Source: an uncultured Rivibacter sp. (GTDB lineage Bacteria > Pseudomonadota > Gammaproteobacteria > Burkholderiales > Burkholderiaceae). Taken from it: DNA of 64,000 bases. Of the stretch, positions 16,999-27,243 are shown piece after piece. Location: the NCBI GenBank assembly GCA_946480925.1, contig CAMLLU010000019.1:1-64000 (forward strand). Direction: 5' to 3'. The first letter of the stretch is position 1. Each line of letters starts with the position of its first letter. The notes under the pieces were generated by a model. The model made no database searches and was not told the DNA's origin. It was given only the letters and a program-made list of their open reading frames with translations. A program made the translations under genes and the position numbers.

Positions 16999-18210
16999 TC
17001 ATAGCTCGGCCGCCAGTTCCCACGCGATGGCCTTGCGCCCCAGGTACTCGCCGTGCGGGCCGAGCTGCAGGCGGTAGGGCGCGACATCGCCGGGCAGTAG
17101 CACGACATGGAAAGCATCTTCATCGTCCGCGCTGTCGTCGGCCGGATCACGATAGCGCCCGTGCACGGCGCAGGCATCGCCGGTCTTGAGCTTCACCCGC
17201 TTGGCGGGCTGCCTGCCCAAGGGCTTCTTGCCTAGCCCGATAAGGCTGGCCGGTGGCCAGATGCCCGGTGCATCGAAGCGGCGTATCCAGAGGTCGGAGG
17301 TGCAACGGTCGAAGTGCAACTCGCCGTTCGTAGAGCCACACCCCATCGAGCCAAAATTGCCGTTGCGCAGCGGGCGAAGCGCGGCATTGGCCTTTACGTA
17401 GGCTTCGGGTGGTGGTTCTGTCACAGGGCCGAGCTCCGGCATGTCGCCCGTGCGCACGATATAGCCCTGACCGCTGCGCTGTGGCGTGATGCCGAACCGC
17501 TGGCAGTAGCGCTCGAACGCCTGGGAGCCGCCGATGCGCTCGCACAGGACATCGCTGATGAACGTCAGCCAGTTGATGCCTTTGATGCCACTCTGTCCCT
17601 GGGCATCGTCGTATTCATCTCCGGCATAGAGCGCCAGATAGCGGGTTGCGACATCCAGTTCTTCCGGTTCCCACGCGATGCCTTGTTCGGTAGTGACGGT
17701 GGAGAATCCGGCTTGCCCATGGAAGGGCTGCAGACGCTCATGGCAGAAGTAGATGAGATCGGAAAGCTGCTTCTGCCGGGGTTCGTCGAAGGCAAAGGCG
17801 CGTGGCACCTGAAATCGAAGCGATGACATCTGTCCTTGCATCCATCCGCGCTCGGTCAGGCAGGACAAGGCATATTCGTTGGCAGCTTCGTCGTCATCGC
17901 CGGATGCGACGTACCACTCGATGGCGTCGTCTTCGTCGAGCGTGCGAACGTAGTCTCGAAAGCGCGGATGCTTGTTGTCGGCGAGCCGAAGCATTCCCCA
18001 GTTGTCAAGGTCTCGCGCCCAGGTCAGGTTGCCGCCATATGTGGCTTCAAACGCTTCAACGCATTCAACCACGGCCTGTCGCTTGGTTGGCGTATGGCCC
18101 TGCCAGAAGCAAAACGAAGCCGTGAAGCCGACGGTCAGGACGATGCGGTCGCCGTCCACATACTGGAAGTCAGGTAGCAGGGCTTCAACCTGTTCGAGAG
18201 TCATGCTCAT
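16999..18210 (-). CDS. DUF3396 (type VI immunity) family protein
   Basis: This 403-residue protein matches the DUF3396 family, whose genes sit next to nuclease-type type VI effectors and act as immunity proteins. Seen are an N-terminal region with VVECVEAFEATYGG, a central WLTFISDVLCERIGG, and GYIVRTGDMPELGPVTEPPPEAYVKANAALRP, which are typical of the family. There is no signal peptide, so it acts in the cytoplasm, where a nuclease would act. Its ATG overlaps the effector stop codon by 4 bp (ATGA), showing translational coupling with the VRR-NUC gene. Confidence 0.8.
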   Translation of the reverse strand: MSMTLEQVEALLPDFQYVDGDRIVLTVGFTASFCFWQGHTPTKRQAVVECVEAFEATYGGNLTWARDLDNWGMLRLADNKHPRFRDYVRTLDEDDAIEWYVASGDDDEAANEYALSCLTERGWMQGQMSSLRFQVPRAFAFDEPRQKQLSDLIYFCHERLQPFHGQAGFSTVTTEQGIAWEPEELDVATRYLALYAGDEYDDAQGQSGIKGINWLTFISDVLCERIGGSQAFERYCQRFGITPQRSGQGYIVRTGDMPELGPVTEPPPEAYVKANAALRPLRNGNFGSMGCGSTNGELHFDRCTSDLWIRRFDAPGIWPPASLIGLGKKPLGRQPAKRVKLKTGDACAVHGRYRDPADDSADDEDAFHVVLLPGDVAPYRLQLGPHGEYLGRKAIAWELAAEL

Positions 18211-19220
18211 GCGTCCGTATCCTTGCGAGATGATTTGTGCGTTGCGCTGCCGACAGCGGCACCGGTCACGATAAGGGCAACACCGGCTGCCACAGCCTCG
18301 CCACCGGCAAGCGTGCCCGCACCCGCTGTGAAGTAGACGAGCGCGACAGCTCCCGCAATGAGCGCCACCCCGCCGACGACGTTGGCGCCGGACTTCAGAT
18401 AGTCACTGAGCGGAATGCCGTCCGATTCCGGGGCCACAGGGCCATAGGAGGGACGCACCGGTTGCGGCGCGGGAACAGGGGCGGGAGCCGGGCCGATGAG
18501 TGGTGGCCTGCGCCCACCAAGGGGCGGCAGGATGGGCGTGATAACCGGCGAGCGCTCCGGCGCCCTTTCCGGCTCACGGCGGTTGTCGCCGTTACCGCAA
18601 TCACAGGCGCTCGCCTCAAGCAGGCGCAACTTGTCCGGTCCTGCGATCAGCCGATAGGCTCTGCGCTGCTCACGCCTGAAGTTGTCCCTGTCAAACTTCA
18701 TCTCCACCACGGTTTCGATGTTGGCTTGGACAGGGATGAGACGTTTCCAGTCGATGTTGCGACTGGCCCGCATGGCGGCCAGCTCCGCGCCGGTGACCTT
18801 GAGGATGATGCAGTCAGGAATACGCAGCAGGCCCTTTTGAGGCTTGCCTTCCAGCGTGCGCTTCAGCAACCCGTCTCCCATGGCACGCCCCAGCGGAAAC
18901 CGGCTCGGCCGGTTGGGCTGCTCCTTGCTCATCAACGGCGAAGGCGGATTCGTTGCCATGTTGAAGCCAACCTCGGCCTTGTAGCGCCAGACGAGCTGAT
19001 TGACTTCCTCGTCGGCCCAGATGCGCGCCGTGGCGCAGCGCTGCTTGAGGAATGCGCCTGACTTGCTGATGATGGCCGTGCGCTGGCCGCAGGCGCACAC
19101 CTTTTCGCACAGATAGCCCTTGCCCATAGGGTCATCAAAGGTGACGTCGCGGCCTGGCGATCGTTTCCGCGTGACGGATCGCCCGACCGTACGGCCGGCC
19201 GGTGTTTGCGGTGCTGCCAT
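18207..19220 (-). CDS. VRR-NUC domain type VI nuclease effector (putative)
   Basis: This 337-residue protein carries a PD-(D/E)XK-type VRR-NUC core at residues ~130-195. IPD (Asp136), the catalytic pair EMK (Glu173, Lys175) and the downstream QRRAYRLIAG are all present. A cysteine-bearing N-terminal part (CEKVCACGQRT) precedes it. The C-terminus is Pro-rich, then a glycine-rich hydrophobic hairpin (~283-325) that could aid inner-membrane passage. It lies 3 bp after the PAAR gene and overlaps the DUF3396 immunity gene, the standard PAAR-toxin-immunity order. DNA cleavage in rival cells is inferred from the family. Confidence 0.78.
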   Translation of the reverse strand: MAAPQTPAGRTVGRSVTRKRSPGRDVTFDDPMGKGYLCEKVCACGQRTAIISKSGAFLKQRCATARIWADEEVNQLVWRYKAEVGFNMATNPPSPLMSKEQPNRPSRFPLGRAMGDGLLKRTLEGKPQKGLLRIPDCIILKVTGAELAAMRASRNIDWKRLIPVQANIETVVEMKFDRDNFRREQRRAYRLIAGPDKLRLLEASACDCGNGDNRREPERAPERSPVITPILPPLGGRRPPLIGPAPAPVPAPQPVRPSYGPVAPESDGIPLSDYLKSGANVVGGVALIAGAVALVYFTAGAGTLAGGEAVAAGVALIVTGAAVGSATHKSSRKDTDA

Positions 19221-19223
19221 GGC

Positions 19224-19796
19224 CTACAGCCCCTCGTAGGCATTCGTGCCGTAGTGATACGGGTCGTCGTCTTTCCTGCGAAGCGGTTCAGCCTTGACCT
19301 GAACCGGCGCGGGTGAGTCGGTCCAAACGACTTCCGTTCGGCCTTGAGCGTCCGTCTCGCCTTCGATCTGCTGGCCTTCGGCGGTGATCACCGTGTATTG
19401 CCATCCCACAAGAGGCTTCCCGGTCCCGCTGTCACGAAGGATGAATGCTCATCGAAGCGCGGGGCTTCGCGTGGCGTGTAGACCTCTGAGTCAGAGGAGG
19501 TTGCACGGGCGGCGGCGGTGTCGCTGCTCCCGTCATCGTGTCCTGCATGGCCGTTGTGGCGCGAGTAGAGGACTGCTCCGCAATCAGTGGTGTCCTGATC
19601 GAAAGCAACGGGCCGGCCACTGTCAATCGTGTTCGAGAAGCGACTCGTGGCAATGGTCGTGGTCCGCTTGCAGCGCGGGCATGTCACCTGGTCTCCGACC
19701 CGCGCGACGGGTTGCCCGTCGATGGCCCATGTGGGGTCCGCCGTGATGACCGTGCGACGTGCGGTCGCCCAGCACGACAAAGCCGATGATTGCCAT
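19224..19796 (-). pseudogene. PAAR-domain protein gene, disrupted by two frameshifts
   Basis: Three frames must be joined to rebuild one PAAR protein of about 190 residues. It starts at ATG 19796 as MAIIGFVVLGDRTSHG. A shift near 19750 leads to TVITADPTWAIDGQPVARVGDQVTC. A second shift at about 19441-19450 leads to ILRDSGTGKPLVGWQYTVITAEG and the stop at 19224. The second break is explained by one missing T in the FDEHF codon. PAAR proteins tip the type VI spike and carry the effector. Either the module has lost its tip or the assembly has indel errors. Confidence 0.75.
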
Positions 19797-19907
19797 GAAT
19801 TCCATCCCTGATCGTTGTGCTTGCCCGCCGCGTCGAGGCGGCGGCAAGGTTGCCCGGCGAAGGCGAACATTTCCGCCTTCTGCCGAGACGCTGGATCTAT
19901 GCCGACA

Positions 19908-21179
<1,272 letters not shown>

Positions 21180-22178
21180 TCAACAGACTCCGTGGGTGAT
21201 GCCTTGCTCGCGCAGGTAGCGTCGGTAGGCAGCGGCGCTGCGGTCGGCGGCGCAATGCACTTCGCCGCCGGCCAGAACCGGCAGGCGCTTGGGCACCTGC
21301 GATTCGAGCACCGGTTGGTCCTGGGTGAAGATGGTGTGCTGGAAGGCTCGCAGCTCGTCGTCGCTCGAGGCGAAGTCGGGCACGGCGAGGCGAAACCACA
21401 CGCGGCTGCGCTCTGGCTCGGTGGGGCACACGAAGAGGCCGATCGACTCGCGGTAGCCCTGCTGCTGCTCGGGTGCCTTGCTCAGCAGCGCCGTGTAGGG
21501 GCCGGTCACCGCGTAGTCGTAGGCCACCCACGAGCCGTCCTGCGACAGGCGGTTGCTGCGCGGCTGCCAGGCCTGCACGTTGCGGATCTGCACGCCGCCC
21601 GGCGCCACCTCCACCTCGTAAGGCGCCACGCCGGTATGGCCGCACTCGCCCAGCCAGCCTTCGTGCACGAAGCCGAAGTGCGCCACGTCGAGGAAGTTCT
21701 CGACGATGCGCGGCGCGCTGGTCGCCACGTCGTAGGGGCCGCACAGCAGCTTGCGCAGGCGCGTGTCGCCTTCTGCGTCGAACACCGGCAGCTCGGGTGT
21801 TGCGGCATCTGCCGTGGGGCTGGCGAGGCGCACCCATACCAGCCCGTAGGCCACCGCCGTTTCATGGCGGCGGGCTGCATGCGTGGCGGGCGGCGTGAAG
21901 TCAGGTACGGCAGGAATGTGCACGCAGCGCCCGCTGCCTTCGAAGCGCCAGCCGTGGTAGGGGCATTCGAGCTGCCCCTCGCACACGCGGCCCAGCGACA
22001 GGCGCGTACCGCGATGCGGGCAGCGGTCGGCAAACACCTGGAGGCCGCCGGCCGCATCGCGCCACAGCACGAGGTCTTCACCCAACAGCCGCACGGGCAG
22101 CGGCGCGGCCGCCGGCACGTCGCCCGGCTGGGCGACGGGGTGCCAGTGGAGGTGTTCGACCAAGTCGGCTGGTTGCAT
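21180..22178 (-). CDS. Rieske 2Fe-2S oxygenase, terminal (alpha) subunit
   Basis: This 332-residue protein has a Rieske cluster motif CPHRG (Cys53, His55) and CPYHGW (Cys72, His75). The mononuclear iron site is NFLDVAHFGFVHEG (Asp164, His167, His172). The short length and lack of a beta subunit place it with the VanA/NdmA-type O- or N-demethylases and similar monooxygenases rather than with arene dioxygenases. No reductase gene lies adjacent, so an electron-transfer partner must come from elsewhere. Its location between a purine deaminase and a nucleoside ABC transporter suggests a methylated or modified purine as substrate, which is inference. Confidence 0.85.
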   Translation of the reverse strand: MQPADLVEHLHWHPVAQPGDVPAAAPLPVRLLGEDLVLWRDAAGGLQVFADRCPHRGTRLSLGRVCEGQLECPYHGWRFEGSGRCVHIPAVPDFTPPATHAARRHETAVAYGLVWVRLASPTADAATPELPVFDAEGDTRLRKLLCGPYDVATSAPRIVENFLDVAHFGFVHEGWLGECGHTGVAPYEVEVAPGGVQIRNVQAWQPRSNRLSQDGSWVAYDYAVTGPYTALLSKAPEQQQGYRESIGLFVCPTEPERSRVWFRLAVPDFASSDDELRAFQHTIFTQDQPVLESQVPKRLPVLAGGEVHCAADRSAAAYRRYLREQGITHGVC

Positions 22179-22318
22179 CGAAAAAGGTTCAGCGGATCGT
22201 CATGAAAAGACAAAGGCCGCCGCAGCCTTGAGCCGCGACAGCCTTGTCAGAGCGTGACACGGGCCGCCCCAGGCAAGGCCCGCCCCCCTTGGGAGAGAGC
22301 TTGCGAGGGGCCGTCATC

Positions 22319-23476
22319 TCACTTGCCGGTCGGGACCTTGCCCTCGACGCCCTTGACGTAGAAGTTGATGCCGCCCAGGAACTTGTCGTCGGCGACCTCG
22401 TCCTTCTTCAGCACTTCCTTGCCGTCGGCGCCGACGATGGGACCCTTCCAGATGGCGAGGCTGCCGTCCTTCAGGCCGGCCTTCGCCGTCTCGACCTTCG
22501 TCTTCAGGTCGGCAGGCACCTTGTCGGAGATCGACACGATGTCGATGGCGCCTTCCTTCACGCCCCACCAGGTGGCCTCGCTCTTCCAGGTGCCGTCGAG
22601 CGCGTCCTTCACCGCCTTCTTGTAGTACGGGCCCCAGTTGATGATGGCCGAGGCCAGGTGGGCCTTCGGGCCGTAGGCGGTCATGTCGCTGTCCCAGCCG
22701 AAGGCGAGCTTGCCCTTCTCTTCGGCCTTCTTCAGCACGGCCGGGGAGTCGGTGTTCTGCATCAGCACGTCGGCGCCCTGGTTGATCAGGCTTTCGGCGG
22801 CTTCGCCTTCCTTGGGCGGATCGAACCACTTGTTGACCCACACGACCTTGGTCTTGATCTTCGGGTTCACGCTCTGCGCGCCCAGCGTGAACGAGTTGAT
22901 GTTGCGGATCACCTCGGGAATGGGTACCGAGCCCACCACGCCCAGCACGTTGGTCTTGGTCATGCCGCCGGCGATCACGCCGGCCATGTAGGCGCCTTCG
23001 TAGGTGCGGCTGTCGTAGGTGCGCATGTTCTCGGCACTCTTGTAGCCGGTGGCATGCTCGAACTTCACGTCCTTCATGTCGGCGGCCACCTTGAGCATGG
23101 ACTCCATGTAGCCGAAGGTCGTGCCGAAGATGAGCTTATTGCCCTGGCTGGCCATGTCGCGGATCACGCGCTCGGCGTCAGCGGCTTCGGGCACGTTCTC
23201 GACGAAGCTCGTCTGCACCTTGTCGCCGAACTCGGCTTCGACGGCCTTGCGGCCCAGGTCGTGTGCATAAGTCCAGCCGCCATCGCCCACCGGGCCGATG
23301 TAGGCGAAGGCCACCTTCAGCGGCTCTGGCTTGGCCGGCGCAGCTGCCGGGGCCGAAGCCGGTGCGGCGGCCGTGGGCGCCTCTTCCTTCTTGCCGCAGC
23401 CCACCAGCGCAGCCGTCGCTGCGACGGAAGCCAGGGCCGAGAGCTTGAGCAACGAACGCTTCGTGAGCATGGTCAT
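22319..23476 (-). CDS. BMP-family ABC transporter substrate-binding lipoprotein
   Basis: This 385-residue receptor has a lipoprotein signal (KRSLLKLSALASVAATAALVGC) and an Ala/Pro linker. It then has the BMP (basic membrane protein/PnrA) fold: VAFAYIGPVGDGGWTYAHDLGR, MASQGNKLIFGTTFGYMES, YEGAYMAGVIAGGMTKTNVLGVVG, NQGADVLMQNTDSP and GWDSDMTAYGPKAHL. Such receptors bind nucleosides or purine bases. The start at 23476 has GGAG six bases upstream. It belongs to one transporter with the two permeases and ATPase encoded upstream in the same direction. Confidence 0.92.
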   Translation of the reverse strand: MTMLTKRSLLKLSALASVAATAALVGCGKKEEAPTAAAPASAPAAAPAKPEPLKVAFAYIGPVGDGGWTYAHDLGRKAVEAEFGDKVQTSFVENVPEAADAERVIRDMASQGNKLIFGTTFGYMESMLKVAADMKDVKFEHATGYKSAENMRTYDSRTYEGAYMAGVIAGGMTKTNVLGVVGSVPIPEVIRNINSFTLGAQSVNPKIKTKVVWVNKWFDPPKEGEAAESLINQGADVLMQNTDSPAVLKKAEEKGKLAFGWDSDMTAYGPKAHLASAIINWGPYYKKAVKDALDGTWKSEATWWGVKEGAIDIVSISDKVPADLKTKVETAKAGLKDGSLAIWKGPIVGADGKEVLKKDEVADDKFLGGINFYVKGVEGKVPTGK

Positions 23477-23586
23477 GTCGTCTCCGGGTGAAAAACGTAA
23501 GCGGCGATGATATTTCGGTTCATTCAGGCGGCGACCTTCCCGGCTGCCCCGAGCAAGGCTGGCACCGCTCCCGGAGCGTGCCGTCA

Positions 23587-24507
23587 TCACCCTCCAGGGA
23601 AGAACGGCTTGCCCAGCGAGGCTGGCATGTTGACGCGGATCCACGTCGGGTTGCGCGAGATCAGCACCAGCACGACGATGGTGGCGAGGTACGGCAGCAT
23701 CGTCAGCAGCTGGCTGGCGATCTCGACACCCTGGCCTTGCAGGTGGAACTGCAGCATCGTCACGCCGCCGAACAGGTAGGCCCCCAGCAAGAGCCGGGCC
23801 GGCCGCCACGTGGCGAAGGTGGTGAGTGCCAGCGCGATCCAGCCCTTGCCGGCCGTCATGCCTTCGACCCAAAGGCCGGTGTAGGTGACCGAGATGTAGG
23901 CCCCCGCCACGCCGCACAGCGCGCCGCCCACCATCACCGCCAGCAGGCGGATGCGCCGCACCGGGTAGCCCAGCGCATGCGCCGACTCGGGTGACTCGCC
24001 CACCGCACGCAGCACCAGCCCGGCGCGCGAGCGGTAGAGGAACCAGGCGAGCCCCGCGGTAAGCGCGATGGAGATGAACACCATGGGGTGCTGCTTGAAA
24101 AGCGCCGGCCCGAAGAACGGGATGTCGCCCAGCAGCGGCAGCTCGAAGCGCGGCATGGCCGGCAGCTTTTCCTGCGTGTAGCGGATGCCGACGAAGGCCG
24201 AGAAACCCACGCCGAACAGCGACAGCGCCAGGCCCGAGGCGTACTGGTTGGTATTGAGCCAGATCACCAGCACGCCGAAGGCAGCAGCCATCAACGCTCC
24301 GGCGGCCGCGCCTGCACCGAAAGCGAGCCATTCATTGCCGGTGTGCACCGCCGTGGCGAATCCGGCAATGGCGGCCACGAGCATCATGCCTTCGGCGCCC
24401 AGGTTCACGATGCCGGCACGTTCGTTGATCAACAGGCCCAGGCCGGCGATGGCGAGCACGGTGCCTGCGTTGAGGGTGGCAGCGATGAGGAGTGCGAAGG
24501 AGTCCAT
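23587..24507 (-). CDS. ABC transporter permease (BMP/nucleoside type), subunit 2
   Basis: This 306-residue inner-membrane protein has around eight hydrophobic spans and the branched-chain permease-like motif NLGAEGMMLVAAIAGF near the N-terminus. The cytoplasmic coupling loop is RAVGESPESAHALGYPVRRIRLLAVMVGGAL. It matches the shorter YufQ/NupQ-like partner of the BMP nucleoside transporters. Its ATG is one base beyond the stop of the other permease gene, so the two are co-translated. Confidence 0.9.
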   Translation of the reverse strand: MDSFALLIAATLNAGTVLAIAGLGLLINERAGIVNLGAEGMMLVAAIAGFATAVHTGNEWLAFGAGAAAGALMAAAFGVLVIWLNTNQYASGLALSLFGVGFSAFVGIRYTQEKLPAMPRFELPLLGDIPFFGPALFKQHPMVFISIALTAGLAWFLYRSRAGLVLRAVGESPESAHALGYPVRRIRLLAVMVGGALCGVAGAYISVTYTGLWVEGMTAGKGWIALALTTFATWRPARLLLGAYLFGGVTMLQFHLQGQGVEIASQLLTMLPYLATIVVLVLISRNPTWIRVNMPASLGKPFFPGG

Positions 24508-24508
24508 C

Positions 24509-25624
24509 TCAAGCCTCTTTCACGACTGCAGATTGCGATGCGGCAACTTGCGCAGCTGCCACCTTGGGCACGCGCGCCCACCTCACGCGGTAGTGGATCA
24601 GCGTGTCGCAGGCCAGCAGCGCGAACAGCAGCAGCCCCTGGAACACGCCGGTGATGGACTTGGGCAGGCCCAGGCGCGACTGCGCCAGCTCGCCGCCGAT
24701 GTAGAACATGCTCATCAGCACTGCCGAGAACACGATGCCCACCGGGTGCAGCCGGCCGACGAAGGCCACGATGATGGCGGCGAAGCCGTAGCCGGCCGGC
24801 ACGTGCGGCGTGAGCTGGCCCAGGGGACCCGCCGCTTCGAGCGCACCGGCCAGGCCGGCCATGCCGCCCGAGAGCAGCAGCGCCGTCCACAACGCGTTGC
24901 GCGAAGAGAAGCCTGCATACCGTGCCGCCGCGGGCGCCAGGCCGCCCACCTGCAGCTGGAAGCCGCGGTAGGTGCGGAACAGCAGCACCCAGAACGCGAC
25001 CACCGCCGCCAGCGCGACCAGCACGCCGATGTTGACCCGGTAGCTGGCGAACAGCCTGGGGATCTTGGTGGCGGCGGCGAAGGTGATGGTCTGCGGGAAG
25101 TTGTAGCCCTGCGGGTCTTTCCAGGGGCCGTAGACCAGGTAGCTCAGCACCATGTCGGCCACGTAGACCAGCATCAGGCTCACCAGGATCTCGTTGGCGT
25201 TGAAGCGGTCGCGCAGCAGCGCGGTGATGGCCGCCCACAGCATGCCGCCCAGCACGCCGGCCACGAGGATGGGCAGCACGATCCAGCGCGAGGTGTCAGG
25301 CCCGGCCTGCATGGCCACCCAGCCGCCGGCCAGCGCGCCGAGGATGAACTGGCCTTCCGCGCCGATGTTCCACACGTTGGAGCGGAAACACACCGCCAGG
25401 CCGAGCGCGATGAGCACCAGCGGCACGGCCTTCACGCCCAGCTCGGACAGCGCATAGGCGCTCTTCACCGGCTCGACGAAGAACACCTGAAGGCCGCGCA
25501 ACGGGTCCTTGCCCAGCAGCAGGAACAGGCACACGCCGATGACCACGGTGATGGCCAGCGCGATGAGCGGCGAGGCGAACGACATCGCCTTCGAAGGCTG
25601 GGGCCTCGCTTCAAGCTTGAGCAT
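24509..25624 (-). CDS. ABC transporter permease (BMP/nucleoside type), subunit 1
   Basis: This 371-residue membrane protein is the longer permease partner (YufP/NupP-like). Seen are an N-terminal anchor (ALAITVVIGVCLFLLLG), FRSNVWNIGAEGQFILGALAGGW, RDRFNANEILVSLMLVYVAD and the coupling segment GLAPAAARYAGFSSRNALWTALLLSGGMAG. It overlaps the ATPase gene by 14 bp. The first cytoplasmic segment KLEARPQPSK begins directly at the only plausible ATG. Together with the second permease it forms the channel for purine or nucleoside import. Confidence 0.9.
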   Translation of the reverse strand: MLKLEARPQPSKAMSFASPLIALAITVVIGVCLFLLLGKDPLRGLQVFFVEPVKSAYALSELGVKAVPLVLIALGLAVCFRSNVWNIGAEGQFILGALAGGWVAMQAGPDTSRWIVLPILVAGVLGGMLWAAITALLRDRFNANEILVSLMLVYVADMVLSYLVYGPWKDPQGYNFPQTITFAAATKIPRLFASYRVNIGVLVALAAVVAFWVLLFRTYRGFQLQVGGLAPAAARYAGFSSRNALWTALLLSGGMAGLAGALEAAGPLGQLTPHVPAGYGFAAIIVAFVGRLHPVGIVFSAVLMSMFYIGGELAQSRLGLPKSITGVFQGLLLFALLACDTLIHYRVRWARVPKVAAAQVAASQSAVVKEA

Positions 25625-27167
25625 GGGCCACCTCCGCCGCTGCGCCGTCCGCAGCGGCCGCGCCGCCGCTGCGCGGCCACAGCCCGCTCATCCACTCGCC
25701 GATCTGTTCCACCGTCGCCTCGCTCGTCGGCACGCTGGGCGACAGCCGCCCCTGTGCCATCACCACCAGCCGGTCGCAGATCTCGAACAGCTCGTCGAGT
25801 TCTTCGCTCACCACCAGCAGCGCGCAGCCGGCGTCGCGCAGCTTGAGCAGCTCGCCGCGGATCTGCGCGGCCGCGCCCACGTCCACGCCCCAGGTCGGCT
25901 GCGAGACGATGAGGAGCTTCGGGCTCGCGTCGATCTCGCGGCCGACGATGAACTTCTGCAGGTTGCCGCCCGACAGGCTCTTGGCCGCCGCGCCCGGGCC
26001 GCCGGCCTTGACGTTGAAGCGGGCGATCAGCGCCTCGGCCAGCCGCTGCACCTCACCCGTGCTGACCCAGCCCGAGCGGCGCGACACGGCCTCCGTGCGG
26101 GTGAGCAGCGTGTTCTGCGCCAGAGAGAGCGTGGGCACCGCGCCGCGGCCCAGCCGCTCCTCGGGCACGAAGTGCAGGCCGGCCTTGCGCCGATGCCGCG
26201 GCGAGTGCCTGGCGATGTCTTGCCCGAACAGCGTGATCGAGCCGCGCGGCGCGCGCGTGTCCTCGCCGGACAGCGCGGCCATGAGTTCCTGCTGGCCGTT
26301 GCCCGACACGCCGGCAATGCCGACGATCTCGCCGGCGCGCACCGACAAGCCGATGTCGGAGAGCGTGGTGCCGAAGGGCGAGGCCTTGGGTAGCTGCAGC
26401 TGCTTCACGTCGAGCACCACGTCGCCGGCCGCCACCTGCTGGTGCTTGAGCTGCGGCGGCTCGGCGCCGATCATCAGGCGCGACAGGCCGGCGTTGCTCT
26501 CTTGCGTTGGGTCCACCTCACCAGTGACCTTGCCGCCGCGCAGCACGGTGCAGTGGTGGCACAGCGCGCGGATCTCGTCGAGCTTGTGGCTGATGTAGAG
26601 GATGGAGCAGCCTTCGTTCGCCAGCTGGCGCAGCGTGACGAAGAGCTTGTCGACCGCCTGCGGCGTGAGCACCGAGGTCGGCTCGTCAAGGATGAGCAGT
26701 TGCGGCTTCGTGAGCAGCGCCCGCACGATCTCGACCCGCTGGCGCTCACCCACCGACAGCGTGTGCACCGGCCGCAACGGGTCCACGTCGAGCCCGTAGT
26801 CGCGCGAGACCCTGCGCACCCGCTCGGTCACCTCGGCCAGCGAGATGGACTTGGCCAGCCCCAGCCACACGTTCTCGGCCGCGGTAAGGGTGTCGAACAG
26901 CGAGAAGTGCTGGAACACCATCGAGATGCCCAGCGCCCTTGCCTCGTGCGGATTGCGCACCGCCACCGGCTGGCCATTCCAGCGCACTTCGCCCTCGTCG
27001 GGCCGCACCGCACCGTAGATGATCTTCATCAGGGTGCTCTTGCCGGCGCCGTTTTCGCCCAGCACGGCGTGGATCTGGCCGGGCAGCACGCGAAGGTTCA
27101 CACCATCGTTGGCGCGCACGGCCGGGTACTGCTTGGATATGCCCAGCAGCTCGAGGCGGGGGATCAT
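25611..27167 (-). CDS. ABC transporter ATP-binding protein, double ATPase (BMP/nucleoside type)
   Basis: This 518-residue protein contains two fused ABC domains. The first is intact: Walker A GENGAGKST, Q-loop VFQHFSLF, signature LSVGERQRVEI, Walker B LLILDEPTSVLTP. The second is degenerate, with GVSGNGQQEL for Walker A and LLIVSQPTWGVDVG for Walker B, but keeps signature LSGGNLQKF. This asymmetry is normal for RbsA/YufO-like ATPases. ATG 27167 is chosen because AGGAG lies nine bases upstream; ATGs at 27185 and 27194 are possible. It powers the adjacent permeases. Confidence 0.92.
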   Translation of the reverse strand: MIPRLELLGISKQYPAVRANDGVNLRVLPGQIHAVLGENGAGKSTLMKIIYGAVRPDEGEVRWNGQPVAVRNPHEARALGISMVFQHFSLFDTLTAAENVWLGLAKSISLAEVTERVRRVSRDYGLDVDPLRPVHTLSVGERQRVEIVRALLTKPQLLILDEPTSVLTPQAVDKLFVTLRQLANEGCSILYISHKLDEIRALCHHCTVLRGGKVTGEVDPTQESNAGLSRLMIGAEPPQLKHQQVAAGDVVLDVKQLQLPKASPFGTTLSDIGLSVRAGEIVGIAGVSGNGQQELMAALSGEDTRAPRGSITLFGQDIARHSPRHRRKAGLHFVPEERLGRGAVPTLSLAQNTLLTRTEAVSRRSGWVSTGEVQRLAEALIARFNVKAGGPGAAAKSLSGGNLQKFIVGREIDASPKLLIVSQPTWGVDVGAAAQIRGELLKLRDAGCALLVVSEELDELFEICDRLVVMAQGRLSPSVPTSEATVEQIGEWMSGLWPRSGGAAAADGAAAEVAHAQA

Positions 27168-27206
27168 GTCGAGGAACTCCTGCATGGCCGGCATTTTGGC
27201 CCTGGC

Positions 27207-27243
27207 GGTGACCAGTCACCAGTGACTGGCCACTGGTCACTGC
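27207..27243. repeat. GTGACCAGTGACC-type palindromic repeat, copy 2
   Basis: The 37 bp directly before the azgA stop codon read as alternating GTGACCAGTCACC and GGTCACTG words, forming a near-perfect palindrome around ACTGGCCACT. It is built from the same units as 3746-3831. It sits between the AzgA permease and the ABC ATPase gene and may attenuate or stabilise the transcript. Confidence 0.65.
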
